A stretch of DNA of 64,000 nucleotides, taken from contig NZ_FQVX01000001.1 of the NCBI RefSeq assembly GCF_900129495.1, positions 558,001 to 622,000 on the forward strand. Reading direction: 5' to 3'. A program made the translations under genes and the position numbers. Position 1 is the first letter of the stretch. Each line of letters starts with the position of its first letter. Positions 24,769 to 33,431 of this stretch are shown here, in pieces. Under the pieces are notes generated by a model. It ran no database searches. It worked only from the letters and a program-made list of their open reading frames with translations, and was not told where the DNA came from. The DNA comes from Geodermatophilus nigrescens. GTDB taxonomy: Bacteria; Actinomycetota; Actinomycetes; Mycobacteriales; Geodermatophilaceae.

Positions 24769-25395
24769 CTGGAACCCACGCCCCACCCCGGCTGGCCGGC
24801 CCGCCTGGCGTACGGCCCGGTCGAGCTGTCGCCGCTCGGCCGCGGCGACGCCGTGGAATGGAGCCGGCTGCGGCTGGCCAACGAGTCGTGGCTGCGGCCG
24901 TGGGAGCCGTCGGCGCCGGTGGCCTGGTCGGTGCGGCACACGCCGGCGGCCTACCGGGCGATGCGCCGGTCGGTGCTGCGCCGGGCGCGGGCGGGCACGT
25001 CGATGCCGTTCGCCGTCCGGGTGGAGGGACGGCTGGCCGGGCAGGTGACCGTGGACAACATCGTCCGCGGGGCGCTGCGGTCGGGGTCGCTGGGCTACTG
25101 GGTCGACCGCGCGGTGGCCGGGCGGGGGCTCGCCTCGCTCGCCGTCGCACTGGTGTGCGACCACGCGTTCGGCCCGGGCGGGCTGCACCGGCTGCAGGCC
25201 GACATCCGCCCCGAGAACCGGCCGAGCCAGGCGCTGGTCGAGCGGCTGGGCTTCGCGCGCGAGGGGCTGCTGCGCCGCTACCTCGACATCGACGGCGACT
25301 GGCGCGACCACCTGTCCTACGCGCTGCTGGCCGAGGACGCCCCGGCCGGCGTGCTCTCCACCTGGCTCGCGCGGGGTCCGGGCCTACACCACTGA
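24769..25395 (+). CDS. RimJ/RimL-type GNAT N-acetyltransferase
   Basis: 208 residues if started at CTG 24769. The conserved first strand (ARLAYGPVELSPLGRGDAVE, in part) lies upstream of the only standard start (GTG 24853), and no ATG, GTG or TTG exists in frame between the upstream stop at 24736 and 24853. The acetyl-CoA region is SLGYWVDRAVAGRGLASLAV, and RPENRPSQALVERLGF is the C-terminal GNAT motif. It transfers acetyl from acetyl-CoA to a protein N-terminus or another amine. It follows glp by one base, as in the mycobacterial block (Rv0995). Confidence 0.85.
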   Translation: MEPTPHPGWPARLAYGPVELSPLGRGDAVEWSRLRLANESWLRPWEPSAPVAWSVRHTPAAYRAMRRSVLRRARAGTSMPFAVRVEGRLAGQVTVDNIVRGALRSGSLGYWVDRAVAGRGLASLAVALVCDHAFGPGGLHRLQADIRPENRPSQALVERLGFAREGLLRRYLDIDGDWRDHLSYALLAEDAPAGVLSTWLARGPGLHH

Positions 25396-25552
25396 CGCTC
25401 GGTGAGCGGCCGACCGCATGTCGACACGCCGCCTCCCCTGTCCCACCCGTCACGCAACACTCCCGCGACACGCCCGCGCGCCTCCCTCGTCCTGGGGATC
25501 TGCCTGCATAACCTGCCGCGGCAAGTGACTCGTGTGACGGGTGGTGTTCTCG

Positions 25553-26284
25553 ATGGGGTCAGGCGTGCTGCTCGCCGCGCTGGTCGTTCTCTGGTTCGTC
25601 GTGCTGGTGCCGATGGTGGTGACCCGCGGCGACGGGAGGGTGGCCCGTGCGGAGGTCACCCCGGGCCGGACGCTGCAGCGGCGGCGGCTCGGTGACCCGG
25701 TGCGCTCGGCGGAGACCGAGCGCGTCTCGGTCGACCGCGACCTGCTGCGCAGCACCGGCGAGCTGCGGGTCGACGTGCACGCCGTCCGGCGCCGCACGCT
25801 GGCCGGCCTGGTCGCGCTGACGCTGCTGGCCCTGGTCGGCGCGCTGCTCGTCAGCCCGTGGCTGTGGGTGGCCCAGGGGCTGCTCGACGTCGCGGTGGTC
25901 GGCTACCTGGCCGTGCTGCGCGCCGCGGTCCGCCGCGAGCAGGCCGCCGCCCGCCGCGCGGCCCGCACCGCCGCCCGGGGCGCCGCCCGTCCCGCGCCGC
26001 GCCCGGCCGCCCGCCCGGCGGCTCCGGTCGACGCCCGGGTCGACGCCCGGGTCGACGCCCGGGTCGACGCCCGGGTCGACGAGGAGCCGGTGCACCACAC
26101 CGTCGGCCTGCCGCACCCGAGCCTGCCGCTCGCGCCGGTGCACCCGCTGCGGCCCGCCCGCGTGGTCGCCGCCCGCACCCCGGCGCCGGCCGGCTGGCAG
26201 GACAGCGCCGTCGTCGGCCTCGACGACGACGACATCGGCTTCGCCGACATCGACTACTACGAGCCGCGCGTCGTCAACGGCTGA
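25553..26284 (+). CDS. GlpR/SepX-type divisome membrane protein
   Basis: 243 residues. The first helix (GVLLAALVVLWFVVLVPMVV) is followed by a conserved basic segment (TRGDGRVARAEV), two more helices near 85-130, then a long low-complexity Ala/Arg/Pro tail and an acidic end DDDDIGFADIDYYEPR. This is the plan of the actinobacterial SepX/GlpR family: a membrane receptor for Glp and a division factor. Synteny (galU-glp-rimJ-this gene) supports it. Four exact 12-bp repeats encode DARV units in the tail. ATG 25553 is used; GTG 25541 is also possible. Confidence 0.8.
   Translation: MGSGVLLAALVVLWFVVLVPMVVTRGDGRVARAEVTPGRTLQRRRLGDPVRSAETERVSVDRDLLRSTGELRVDVHAVRRRTLAGLVALTLLALVGALLVSPWLWVAQGLLDVAVVGYLAVLRAAVRREQAAARRAARTAARGAARPAPRPAARPAAPVDARVDARVDARVDARVDEEPVHHTVGLPHPSLPLAPVHPLRPARVVAARTPAPAGWQDSAVVGLDDDDIGFADIDYYEPRVVNG
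26027..26080 (+). repeat. in-frame 12-bp tandem repeat (VDAR x4)
   Basis: GTCGACGCCCGG is repeated four times without change (26027-26074), followed by half a unit, inside the tail of the GlpR/SepX gene. The unit length keeps the frame, so copy number can vary by slippage without disrupting the protein. Confidence 0.85.
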
Positions 26285-26336
26285 CCGTTCGACCCCGGGC
26301 CGCCACCCCCGTCGGCGGCCCGGGGGAGACGGGCGG

Positions 26337-26342
26337 TACTCT
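26337..26342 (+). promoter_or_regulatory. -10 hexamer of tRNA-Ala
   Basis: TACTCT lies 12 bases upstream of the tRNA-Ala 5' end, giving a leader of only a few bases. Confidence 0.5.
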
Positions 26343-26354
26343 TGGCGCACGTCA

Positions 26355-26430
<76 letters not shown>

Positions 26431-26550
26431 CTGAGTCCGACGCCGTCGGGGCACCCGCCCCGGCGGCGTCGGTCGTTCCTGGCCCGGATCGCCATCGGCG
26501 GGGCCGCGACTTCGTCACAGGTGCTCACGGTCCGCAGGTGCGATCTCTCC

Positions 26551-26556
26551 TAGCGT
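26551..26556 (+). promoter_or_regulatory. -10 hexamer of the PPK2 gene
   Basis: TAGCGT is seven bases before ATG 26564, which favours this ATG over the GTG at 26555 and indicates a leaderless mRNA. Confidence 0.55.
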
Positions 26557-26563
26557 GATCGGC

Positions 26564-27793
26564 ATGGCGGCACACGGGGACCGGGTCGCCTCCCTCGGGG
26601 AGGTGCAGCCGGCGGAGCTGCACCTCGACGGCGCCTGGCGCGCCGCCGAGGTGCTGGGCTGGCGCTTCGACGACGACGGCCGCTGCCGCGCGCGCGTGCG
26701 CGTCGACTGGGCCGGCACCCCGCGCGTGGTCTGGGCGCCGCTGGAGCTGCTGCGGCTGCCGGAGGCCGCGCCCCCGTCCGCCGTCGCACCCGCCCCCGCC
26801 GCCGCCCCCGCCGCCGACGTCGTCGTGCCCCTGCCGCGCGACGCCGTCCCGCCGCCCGCGCTCCCGGCCCCGCACCGGGCCGCCGCGGCGCTGCCCCGCC
26901 CGCGCCGCGAGCCCGACCCGGGCCGCTGGACCGGCGGCGTGCTCGCCGGCGGCCGGACGACGGGACACGGCCCGCGCCCGGAGACCTGGCGCGAGGACCA
27001 CCCCTACCCGGAGCTGCTGCGCCGGCGGGAGTACGAGCCGGAGAAGCGCCGGCTGCAGATCGAGCTGCTCAAGCTGCAGGCCTCGGTCAAGGAGCAGCGC
27101 CGGCGCGTGGCGATCGTCTTCGAGGGCCGCGACGCCGCGGGCAAGGGCGGGGCGATCAAGCGGTTCACCGAGCACCTCAACCCGCGCGGGAGCCGGGTGG
27201 TGGCACTGGACAAGCCCACCGAGCGCGAGCAGGGCCAGTGGTACCTGCAGCGGTACGTGCAGCACCTGCCCGCGGCCGGGGAGATCGTGCTGTTCGACCG
27301 GTCCTGGTACAACCGCGCCGGCGTCGAGCGGGTGATGGGCTACTGCACCGACGAGGAGTACGCGGCCTTCCTGCGGGAGGCGCCGGAGTTCGAGCGGATG
27401 CTCGTCGCCGACGGCCTGCACCTGGTCAAGCTGTGGTTCTCGGTGTCGCGCGGCGAGCAGCGCACCCGCTTCGCCATCCGCCAGCGCGACCCGGTGCGGC
27501 AGTGGAAGCTCTCGCCCACCGACCTCGCCGCCCTCGACCGCTGGGACGACTACACGGCGGCCAAGGAGGCGATGTTCGCGGCGACGTCGACCCCGCACGC
27601 GCCGTGGACGGTGGTGCGCGCCAACGACAAGAAGCGCGCCCGGCTCGAGGCCATGCGGCACGTGCTGTCGGTGCTCGACTACACCGGCCGCCGCGACGAC
27701 GTCGTCGGCACGCCGGACCCGCTCGTCGTGGTGCCGGCGGGGGCCGGCGAGGCGCTCAGGCCGACCGGAAGTCCGGTGGCCGCTTCGCGGTGA
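26564..27793 (+). CDS. ppk2: polyphosphate kinase 2 (PPK2) with N-terminal extension
   Basis: About 409 residues. The C-terminal 270 are a PPK2 kinase: Walker A FEGRDAAGKGGAIKRF, the lid motif PTEREQGQWYLQRY and Walker B LFDRSWYNRAGVE. It transfers phosphate between polyphosphate and nucleotides. The first 120 residues are unusual: a small beta-barrel-like segment (ELHLDGAWRAAEVLGWRFDD, then VRVDWAGTPRVVWAPLELLR) and a Pro/Ala linker, not part of standard PPK2. The 3' end overlaps the convergent enoyl-CoA hydratase gene by 38 bp. Confidence 0.92.
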   Translation: MAAHGDRVASLGEVQPAELHLDGAWRAAEVLGWRFDDDGRCRARVRVDWAGTPRVVWAPLELLRLPEAAPPSAVAPAPAAAPAADVVVPLPRDAVPPPALPAPHRAAAALPRPRREPDPGRWTGGVLAGGRTTGHGPRPETWREDHPYPELLRRREYEPEKRRLQIELLKLQASVKEQRRRVAIVFEGRDAAGKGGAIKRFTEHLNPRGSRVVALDKPTEREQGQWYLQRYVQHLPAAGEIVLFDRSWYNRAGVERVMGYCTDEEYAAFLREAPEFERMLVADGLHLVKLWFSVSRGEQRTRFAIRQRDPVRQWKLSPTDLAALDRWDDYTAAKEAMFAATSTPHAPWTVVRANDKKRARLEAMRHVLSVLDYTGRRDDVVGTPDPLVVVPAGAGEALRPTGSPVAASR

Positions 27794-28547
27794 ACGCGCG
27801 CACGCCCTCCCGGCCCTCCGGGTCGGCGGCGGACTCCGCGATCAGCCGCGCCTCGTCGTCGAGCTGCTCGGCGGCGGTGCGCGTGGCCGCCCGGCGCACC
27901 AGCCCGCGCGTGCGGACCATGGCCCGCACCGGGCCGGCGGCCAGCCGGCGGGCCAGCTCGACCGCCGCGCCGGGCAGTTCCTCGTCCTCCACCAGCCGGG
28001 CCACCAGCCCGTGCCGGTGCGCCTCGACGGCGGTGAGGGTGCCGTCGGTGAGCATCAGGTCCAGCGCCAACGGGGCGCCCAGGGTGCGGGCCAGCACCCA
28101 GGAGCTGCCGCCGTCGGGGGACAGGCCCAGCGCGCCGTAGGCCGGACGGAAGCGGGTGGAGCGGGCGCTGACGACGACGTCGCAGGCCCCCACCAGCCCC
28201 ACGCCGGCCCCGGCCACCGCGCCCTGGACCCCGGCGACCACCGGCACCGGGCTGTCCAGCAGCCGGCGGACGACGGCGTGCCAGTCCTCGGCGAGGCGGC
28301 CGACGAAGGCGGGCAGGTCGTCGGCGCCGGCGAAGGCGCGGACGTCCCCGCCGACGCAGAACCGCTCGCCGCGGCCGAGCAGCAGCACCGCCCGTGCACC
28401 CGCCGGCCGGGCGTCGAGGGCGGCGGCGAGCGCGGCGGCCATGGCCGGGTCGATGGCGTTGCCGGCCTCGGGGCGGTCCAGGGTCACCGTCCAGACGTCG
28501 CCGTCGAGCTCGGTGGCCACCCGCGGGCGGTCGGTGGGGCTGGTCAT
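27756..28547 (-). CDS. enoyl-CoA hydratase/isomerase family protein
   Basis: 263 residues, crotonase fold. LDRPEAGNAIDPAM, GERFCVGGDVRAF (oxyanion hole), PVVAGVQGAVAGAGVGLVGA, and GLSPDGGSSWVLAR are standard. The usual catalytic glutamate before GLSPDGG (YGALGL region) is not evident, so hydratase activity is uncertain; isomerase or other crotonase chemistry is possible. The gene is followed by a MFS gene upstream in the same direction. Confidence 0.85.
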   Translation of the reverse strand: MTSPTDRPRVATELDGDVWTVTLDRPEAGNAIDPAMAAALAAALDARPAGARAVLLLGRGERFCVGGDVRAFAGADDLPAFVGRLAEDWHAVVRRLLDSPVPVVAGVQGAVAGAGVGLVGACDVVVSARSTRFRPAYGALGLSPDGGSSWVLARTLGAPLALDLMLTDGTLTAVEAHRHGLVARLVEDEELPGAAVELARRLAAGPVRAMVRTRGLVRRAATRTAAEQLDDEARLIAESAADPEGREGVRAFTAKRPPDFRSA

Positions 28548-28589
28548 CGTCGTCCTCCCCGGTGCCGGTGCCGCCCACCGTAGGGCTGC

Positions 28590-29876
28590 TCAGGCGCGGG
28601 CGTGCTGCGCGGCCACCTCGCCGTCGACCGCGGCCGGGGCGCCGCCGAACTCGTCGGCCACCTCACCGGCGACGTCGGCGGGGTCGGGCTGCCCGTGGCC
28701 GCCGGCGAGGCCGGCGTCGGCGGCGGTGAGCACGCGGTGGCCGGTGGCGAGCACCACGACGCCGAGGGCGACGGCGCCCGCGCCGACGAGGAACGGGACG
28801 TGGATGTCCCAGGCGTCGACCATCTGCCCCGCGACGAACGGGGCGAGCCCGCCGCCGATGAACCGCACGAAGCCGTACGCGGCCGAGGCGACCGGGCGCT
28901 CCACGGGCGCCACGAGCATGACCGCCTGGGTGGTGAGCGTGTTGTTGATCCCGACGACGGCGCCGGAGGCGACGACGCAGGCGATGAGCGCCCACCGGAC
29001 GTCGGTGTACAGGCCGATGAGCAGGAGCAGGACGGCGAAGGTGCCGAGCGCGCCGTAGAGCGAGGGTGCGGTGCCGAAGCGGGCCTGCAGGCGGGGTGCG
29101 GCGACGACGGAGAACAGGGCGACCAGCAGGCCCCAGGCGAAGAAGACCCAGCCGAGGTCGACGGCGCCGAGCTCCATCGGATAGGGCGCGTAGCCCAGCA
29201 TCGTGAAGAAGCCCCAGTTGTAGAGGAGCGCGGTGAGGCTGATGGTCAGCAGGCTGCGGTGCCGCAGCGCCCTGAGCGGTGCGGACAGGGGGGTCCGCTG
29301 CGCCGGTCTCGGGGTCTCGTCGAGCAACACGACGGTGGCCAGCAGGGCGATCGCCATGAGGACGGCGACGCCGAAGAACGGCCCCCGCCAGCTCACGTCC
29401 CCGAGCAGCCCGCCGACGAGCGGGCCGGCCGCGATGCCGAGGCCCAGGGCGGCCTCGTAGAGCACGATCGCCCCGGCGAAGCCGCCGGTGGCCGAGGCGA
29501 CGATGACCGCCAGCGAGGTGGCGATGAACAGGGCGTTGCCCAGGCCCCAGCCCGCGCGGAAGCCGACGATCCCGTCGATGGAGCCCGACAGCCCGGCCAG
29601 GGTGGCGAACACGACGATGACCGCGAGCCCGGTGACCAGCGTCCTCTTCGCGCCGATCCGGCTGGACACCCACCCGGTGCCGAGCATGGCCACGGCGGTG
29701 ACGACGAGGTAGCTGGTGAACAGCAGGCTCACCTGGCTCGGCGAGGCGTCGAGCTGCTCGGAGAGGGCGGGCAGGATCGGGTCGACGAGGCCGATGCCCA
29801 TGAAGCTGACGACGCAGGCGAAGGCGACGGCGTAGACGGCCTTCGGCTGCTTCCACGTGCCGGATGAGGAGCTCAC
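28590..29876 (-). CDS. MFS transporter (drug-efflux type)
   Basis: 428 residues with 12 hydrophobic segments. FMGIGLVDPILPALSEQLDA at the start and the loop motif GWVSSRIGAKRTLVTGLAV (in part) are DHA1-type features of multidrug antiporters; the tail of 45 residues is acidic. GTG 29876 with GAGGAC upstream. A 19-bp inverted repeat directly upstream (29883-29901) is a likely repressor site, so inducible efflux is plausible. The substrate is unknown. Confidence 0.88.
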   Translation of the reverse strand: MSSSSGTWKQPKAVYAVAFACVVSFMGIGLVDPILPALSEQLDASPSQVSLLFTSYLVVTAVAMLGTGWVSSRIGAKRTLVTGLAVIVVFATLAGLSGSIDGIVGFRAGWGLGNALFIATSLAVIVASATGGFAGAIVLYEAALGLGIAAGPLVGGLLGDVSWRGPFFGVAVLMAIALLATVVLLDETPRPAQRTPLSAPLRALRHRSLLTISLTALLYNWGFFTMLGYAPYPMELGAVDLGWVFFAWGLLVALFSVVAAPRLQARFGTAPSLYGALGTFAVLLLLIGLYTDVRWALIACVVASGAVVGINNTLTTQAVMLVAPVERPVASAAYGFVRFIGGGLAPFVAGQMVDAWDIHVPFLVGAGAVALGVVVLATGHRVLTAADAGLAGGHGQPDPADVAGEVADEFGGAPAAVDGEVAAQHARA

Positions 29877-29882
29877 GTCCTC

Positions 29883-29901
29883 TGGTTGTACTCCGCAACC
29901 A
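29883..29901. promoter_or_regulatory. inverted repeat, candidate MarR-type operator
   Basis: TGGTTG-N7-CAACCA, perfect 6-bp arms, lies 6-25 bases upstream of the MFS start codon. Position and form suit a MarR- or TetR-family repressor; no such regulator gene is adjacent. Confidence 0.55.
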
Positions 29902-29918
29902 GTTGGCGGCTCAAGTCC

Positions 29919-31445
29919 TCAGAACCATGAGGGGAACCACATGCGGGCCACCCACTCCGCGTGCGAGAGCGGCAGCCCGGCGAGCACCGGGTAGAAGAAG
30001 ACGAACGTGCCCGCGACGACGGCCACGTAGCCGCTGACGGCGGCCAGGCCCGCCGAGCGGCGCCACGGCGGGGCGCCCGGGCGGCCGAGCGCGTCCTGCA
30101 GCACCAGGACGACGGCGAGCACGAAGAACGGCAGCACCGGCGCCATGTAGAAGACGAACATCGTGCGCTCGGGGTTGAGGAACCAGGTGCCCCAGCCCGC
30201 GGCGACCATGACCGCGACGAGGATCGCCACGGGGTCGCGCCGCGCGACGACCCGCCAGGCCGTCCACGCCAGCGCCGGCGCGAACGCCAGCCAGAGAGTC
30301 GGCGTCCCGACCATGAGGATGTAGCGGATCACCTGGTCGCCCGCGGCGTCGGTGAGGCCCTGCGGGTTCCACAGCAGGATGGGCCGGCCGTTGACCAGCC
30401 ACGTCCACGGGCCCGACTCCCACGGGTGCGGGGTGGACAGGCCGTTGTGGAACGTCCACCACTCGGCGTGCATGTGCCACCAGGAGCGCAGCGCGTCCGG
30501 GACCCACGGGTACGCCGTCTCCGGGTTGCGCTGCGCCCACCAGCGACCCTGCGCCGTCTCGCCGAGGAACCACCCGGTGAAGCTGGCCAGGTAGGCGAGC
30601 ACCGGGACGGCGGCCAGCGCCCAGGTGGCGCCGGGCAGCGAGCGGCGCAGCGTCGTCGCCGTCGGGTTCGCGACGCCGGCCTCGCGCCACGCCGCCCGGT
30701 CCCAGAACAGCGACAGCACGGCGGCGAAGGCGAGGAAGTACAGCCCGCTCCACTTGACCGCGCAGGCGCAGCCGAAGAGCAGGCCGGCGGCGATCCGCCA
30801 GCCGCGCGGGCCGAGCCGGAAGCCGGTGGCCGGCACGGGCAGGTGCGCGCGCACGCGGGCCCGCACGCGCTCGCGGTCGACGACCAGGCAGGCGACGGCG
30901 GAGACGACGAAGACCTGCAGGAAGACGTCGAGCAGGCCGATCCGGGAGACCGTGAACGCGAACCCGTCGAGGGCCAGCAGCAGGCCCGCGACCAGGCCGA
31001 GCAGGGTGCTGCCGGTGAGCCGCCGGGCCAGCCGGGCGAGGACGACGACCGTGACCGCCCCGGCCACCGCCGAGGGGAACCGCCAGCCCAGGCTGGTGTA
31101 GCCGAACAGCTGCTCGCCCGACGCGATGAGCCACTTGCCCAGCGGCGGGTGGACGATGAACGTGTAGCCGCGGTTGTACTCGTGGCCCCACTGCAGCAGG
31201 TCCCACGCCTCGGGCGGGTAGTACGCCTCGTCGAACAGCAGCGTGCGCGGGTAGCTGATGCCGACCAGCCGGCTGACCAGCGTCAGCAGCCCGAGCAGCC
31301 CGGTGAGCAGCCAGGACAGCCGCGCGTCGCCGGGCAGCGGCGGCACGCGGTCGACCCGCGGGCGGGGGAGCGGCCAGCGCCGGCGGGCGGGCGGCGGGCC
31401 GGCGGGAGGCTCGGCGGCGGTGCGCTCGGGAGCCAGGACCGCCAT
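29919..31445 (-). CDS. pmt: protein O-mannosyltransferase (PMT family, GT39)
   Basis: 508 residues with about 10-11 membrane helices. The first loop holds the catalytic acidic motif FDEAYYPPEAWDLLQ and the downstream HPPLGKWLIA, both hallmarks of GT39. It transfers mannose from polyprenyl-phosphate-mannose to Ser/Thr of secreted proteins at the membrane. The long frame upstream of ATG 31445 is antisense noise; TACCCT lies seven bases before the ATG on the minus strand. It is divergent from rsmI, exactly as Rv1002c/Rv1003 in M. tuberculosis. Confidence 0.92.
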   Translation of the reverse strand: MAVLAPERTAAEPPAGPPPARRRWPLPRPRVDRVPPLPGDARLSWLLTGLLGLLTLVSRLVGISYPRTLLFDEAYYPPEAWDLLQWGHEYNRGYTFIVHPPLGKWLIASGEQLFGYTSLGWRFPSAVAGAVTVVVLARLARRLTGSTLLGLVAGLLLALDGFAFTVSRIGLLDVFLQVFVVSAVACLVVDRERVRARVRAHLPVPATGFRLGPRGWRIAAGLLFGCACAVKWSGLYFLAFAAVLSLFWDRAAWREAGVANPTATTLRRSLPGATWALAAVPVLAYLASFTGWFLGETAQGRWWAQRNPETAYPWVPDALRSWWHMHAEWWTFHNGLSTPHPWESGPWTWLVNGRPILLWNPQGLTDAAGDQVIRYILMVGTPTLWLAFAPALAWTAWRVVARRDPVAILVAVMVAAGWGTWFLNPERTMFVFYMAPVLPFFVLAVVLVLQDALGRPGAPPWRRSAGLAAVSGYVAVVAGTFVFFYPVLAGLPLSHAEWVARMWFPSWF

Positions 31446-31499
31446 GCGCCTCAGGGTAGGTGGGCCGCCCGGGCGCACCGGCGTGACAGGCTCGACGCC

Positions 31500-32336
31500 G
31501 TGACCGGACGGCTCGTGCTCGGTGGGGCGCCCCTCGGCCAGCCCGGCGACGTCGGCCCGCGGCTGCGCCAGGCGATGGCGACAGCCGACGTCCTGGCGGT
31601 CGAGGACACCCGGCGCCTGCACCGGCTGGCCACCGACCTCGAGGTGACGCTGACCGGGCGGGTGGTGACCTTCCACGAGTCGGTGGAGCGCCAGCGGCTG
31701 CCGGGGCTCCTGGCCGCGCTGGCCGACGGCGCCACCGTCCTGCTGCTCACCGACGCCGGCATGCCCTCGGTCTCCGACCCCGGCTACACGCTGGTGCGCG
31801 CGGCGATCGAGGCGGGCGTCGCGGTGACCTCGGTGCCCGGCCCGTCGGCCGTGACGACGGCGCTCGCGGTGTCGGGGCTGCCGGTCGACCGGTTCTGCTT
31901 CGAGGGGTTCCTGCCGCGCAAGCCGGGGGAGCGGCGGTCGCGGCTGGCCTCGCTCGCCGACGAGCGCCGCACGATGGTCTTCTTCGAGTCGCCGCACCGG
32001 CTGGCCGACGCGCTGGCCGATGCCGCCGCCGCGTTCGGCCCGTCGCGGGAGGCGGCGGTGTGCCGCGAGCTGACCAAGACGCACGAGGAGGTCCGCCGCG
32101 GGCCGCTGTCCGCGCTCGTCGAGTGGGCCGCCGACGGCGTGCGCGGGGAGATCACGCTCGTGGTGGCGGGCGCGGTGCCCGAGCCGGTGTCCCTGTCGCC
32201 GGCCGAGCTCGCGGCGCTGGTGGCGGGGGAGGAGGCCGCGGGGGCCACCCGCAAGGACGCGATCCGCGCCGTCGTCGCCCGCACCGGCCTCCCGCGCCGC
32301 ACCGTCTACGACGCCGTCGTCGCCGCCAAGGAGTAG
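31500..32336 (+). CDS. rsmI: 16S rRNA 2'-O-methyltransferase RsmI (C1402)
   Basis: 278 residues. It methylates the ribose of C1402 in 16S rRNA using SAM. Motifs are VLAVEDTRRLHRLA, LLLTDAGMPSVSDPGY, SVPGPSAVTTALAVSGLP, CFEGFLPRK and the FFESPHRL segment. GTG 31500 follows CAGGCT by seven bases. Its stop codon is followed only eight bases later by the left foldback of the DUF559 unit. Confidence 0.95.
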   Translation: MTGRLVLGGAPLGQPGDVGPRLRQAMATADVLAVEDTRRLHRLATDLEVTLTGRVVTFHESVERQRLPGLLAALADGATVLLLTDAGMPSVSDPGYTLVRAAIEAGVAVTSVPGPSAVTTALAVSGLPVDRFCFEGFLPRKPGERRSRLASLADERRTMVFFESPHRLADALADAAAAFGPSREAAVCRELTKTHEEVRRGPLSALVEWAADGVRGEITLVVAGAVPEPVSLSPAELAALVAGEEAAGATRKDAIRAVVARTGLPRRTVYDAVVAAKE

Positions 32337-32343
32337 CTGGACC

Positions 32344-32404
32344 AGGCATAGGAAGCTATCCGCACGTATCGGGCGCCCAGACGTGCGGATTGCCTCCTAT
32401 GCCT
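32344..32404. repeat. left foldback of DUF559 unit
   Basis: Arms 32344-32367 and 32381-32404 match at 22 of 24 positions with a 13-nt loop. The inner arm ends in CCGCACGT/ACGTGCGG. Reverse-complemented, the right foldback matches it at about 49 of 61 positions. It could also terminate rsmI transcription. Confidence 0.9.
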
Positions 32405-32417
32405 CACCGGCGCCACG

Positions 32418-33341
32418 TCAGCCCACGCGGAGCTGCGCCTGACGGATCCGGTAGACCTCCAGGACCCGCCGACGCACGAGCTCGGGGTTCCGCCTGACGT
32501 CGGCGTAGGTGAAGCGCAGCACCAGCCAGCCGGCTGCGGCGAGCGCTGCGTCGCGAGCCAGGTCGCGCTGCCGGTCCTCGGGCGACGTGTGGTGACGGGC
32601 GCCGTCGAGCTCCACCGCCAGCTTGACCTCCGGCCAGGCGCGGTCGAGCCGGATGCCGCCCTGCGGCAGGGCCAAGCGGTACTGACCGATCCCCGGCGGG
32701 AGGGAGCGGTGCCGGAACACCCCGAGGACGCCGAGTGCCTCCAGTTCGCTCTCGCAGCCGTCGTGCACGAGATCGATGGCCTGCGCCAGGGCGCGGTGAC
32801 CGCCGACGTTGGGGCGCTCACCCAGTGCCTCGAGCAGTGCGAACGGCGTCACGAGTCGTCGGCGCGCGGCGTCGAGCAGCAGGGGACGGCGATCGTCCAC
32901 CGCCAGCAACGGCCACGAGTCGACCAGTGAGCGGGCGAGGTCTGTCACCGGCAGGCCGTGGCGGAGGACGCACTGCGGAGCTTCGACGCGGAAGCGCAGG
33001 CGTCGGTGGATCACCAGGTCGGGCGCGCCCGCGCGTCGGGCGGCCTGGTCGATGGTCAGGTGCACCGGACGGCGGAGAGCGACGAGCCCCCAGACCGCCA
33101 GCGCCGACGTGTGACTGATGGCGGCACCCCGACCTGCGTGCCGAAGGGCCGCGCGCAACAACAGGCGGTCGTCCACGGTCCGGCCGGTGAGGCAGTAGAC
33201 GTGCGGGAAGAGGCGGGTCAGCGTCCGCCGGCCGAGGAAGCCGTCGAGCACGGTCGCCGGGACATGTGTGAGCAACTCCTGCCGGCTGGCGATGCCGCCG
33301 TTCGCCGCGATGACCTCGGTGATGTGCTCGCGCCACTGCAT
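32418..33341 (-). CDS. AbiEi-type HTH plus DUF559 (Vsr-like nuclease) protein
   Basis: 307 residues. An N-terminal winged-helix region of the AbiEi antitoxin type (IAANGGIASRQELLTHVP, then TRLFPHVYCL) is followed by a middle domain. The C-terminal DUF559 domain (about 225-305) has a PD-(D/E)xK-like set: Asp233 in RLDRAWP, Glu244 and Asp246 in VELDGARHH, and the strand GWLVLRFT. DUF559 is related to the Vsr mismatch endonuclease. No AbiEii toxin gene is adjacent, so this is not a normal type IV toxin-antitoxin pair. The gene is flanked by cognate foldbacks, which may be its DNA substrate. Confidence 0.82.
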   Translation of the reverse strand: MQWREHITEVIAANGGIASRQELLTHVPATVLDGFLGRRTLTRLFPHVYCLTGRTVDDRLLLRAALRHAGRGAAISHTSALAVWGLVALRRPVHLTIDQAARRAGAPDLVIHRRLRFRVEAPQCVLRHGLPVTDLARSLVDSWPLLAVDDRRPLLLDAARRRLVTPFALLEALGERPNVGGHRALAQAIDLVHDGCESELEALGVLGVFRHRSLPPGIGQYRLALPQGGIRLDRAWPEVKLAVELDGARHHTSPEDRQRDLARDAALAAAGWLVLRFTYADVRRNPELVRRRVLEVYRIRQAQLRVG

Positions 33342-33431
33342 GTGGCGACGGTGGGACCTCGACCCGTGCCGCCGGACGGCAGCGGCTCAGCTGTGGAGCG
33401 ACAGCGCCGTCCACAGGCCGGACTGGACCGT

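Noticed and set aside
32344..32404. Left foldback as a simple rsmI terminator
   Set aside because: It may terminate transcription, but a homologous, covarying partner on the other side of the DUF559 gene needs another explanation.
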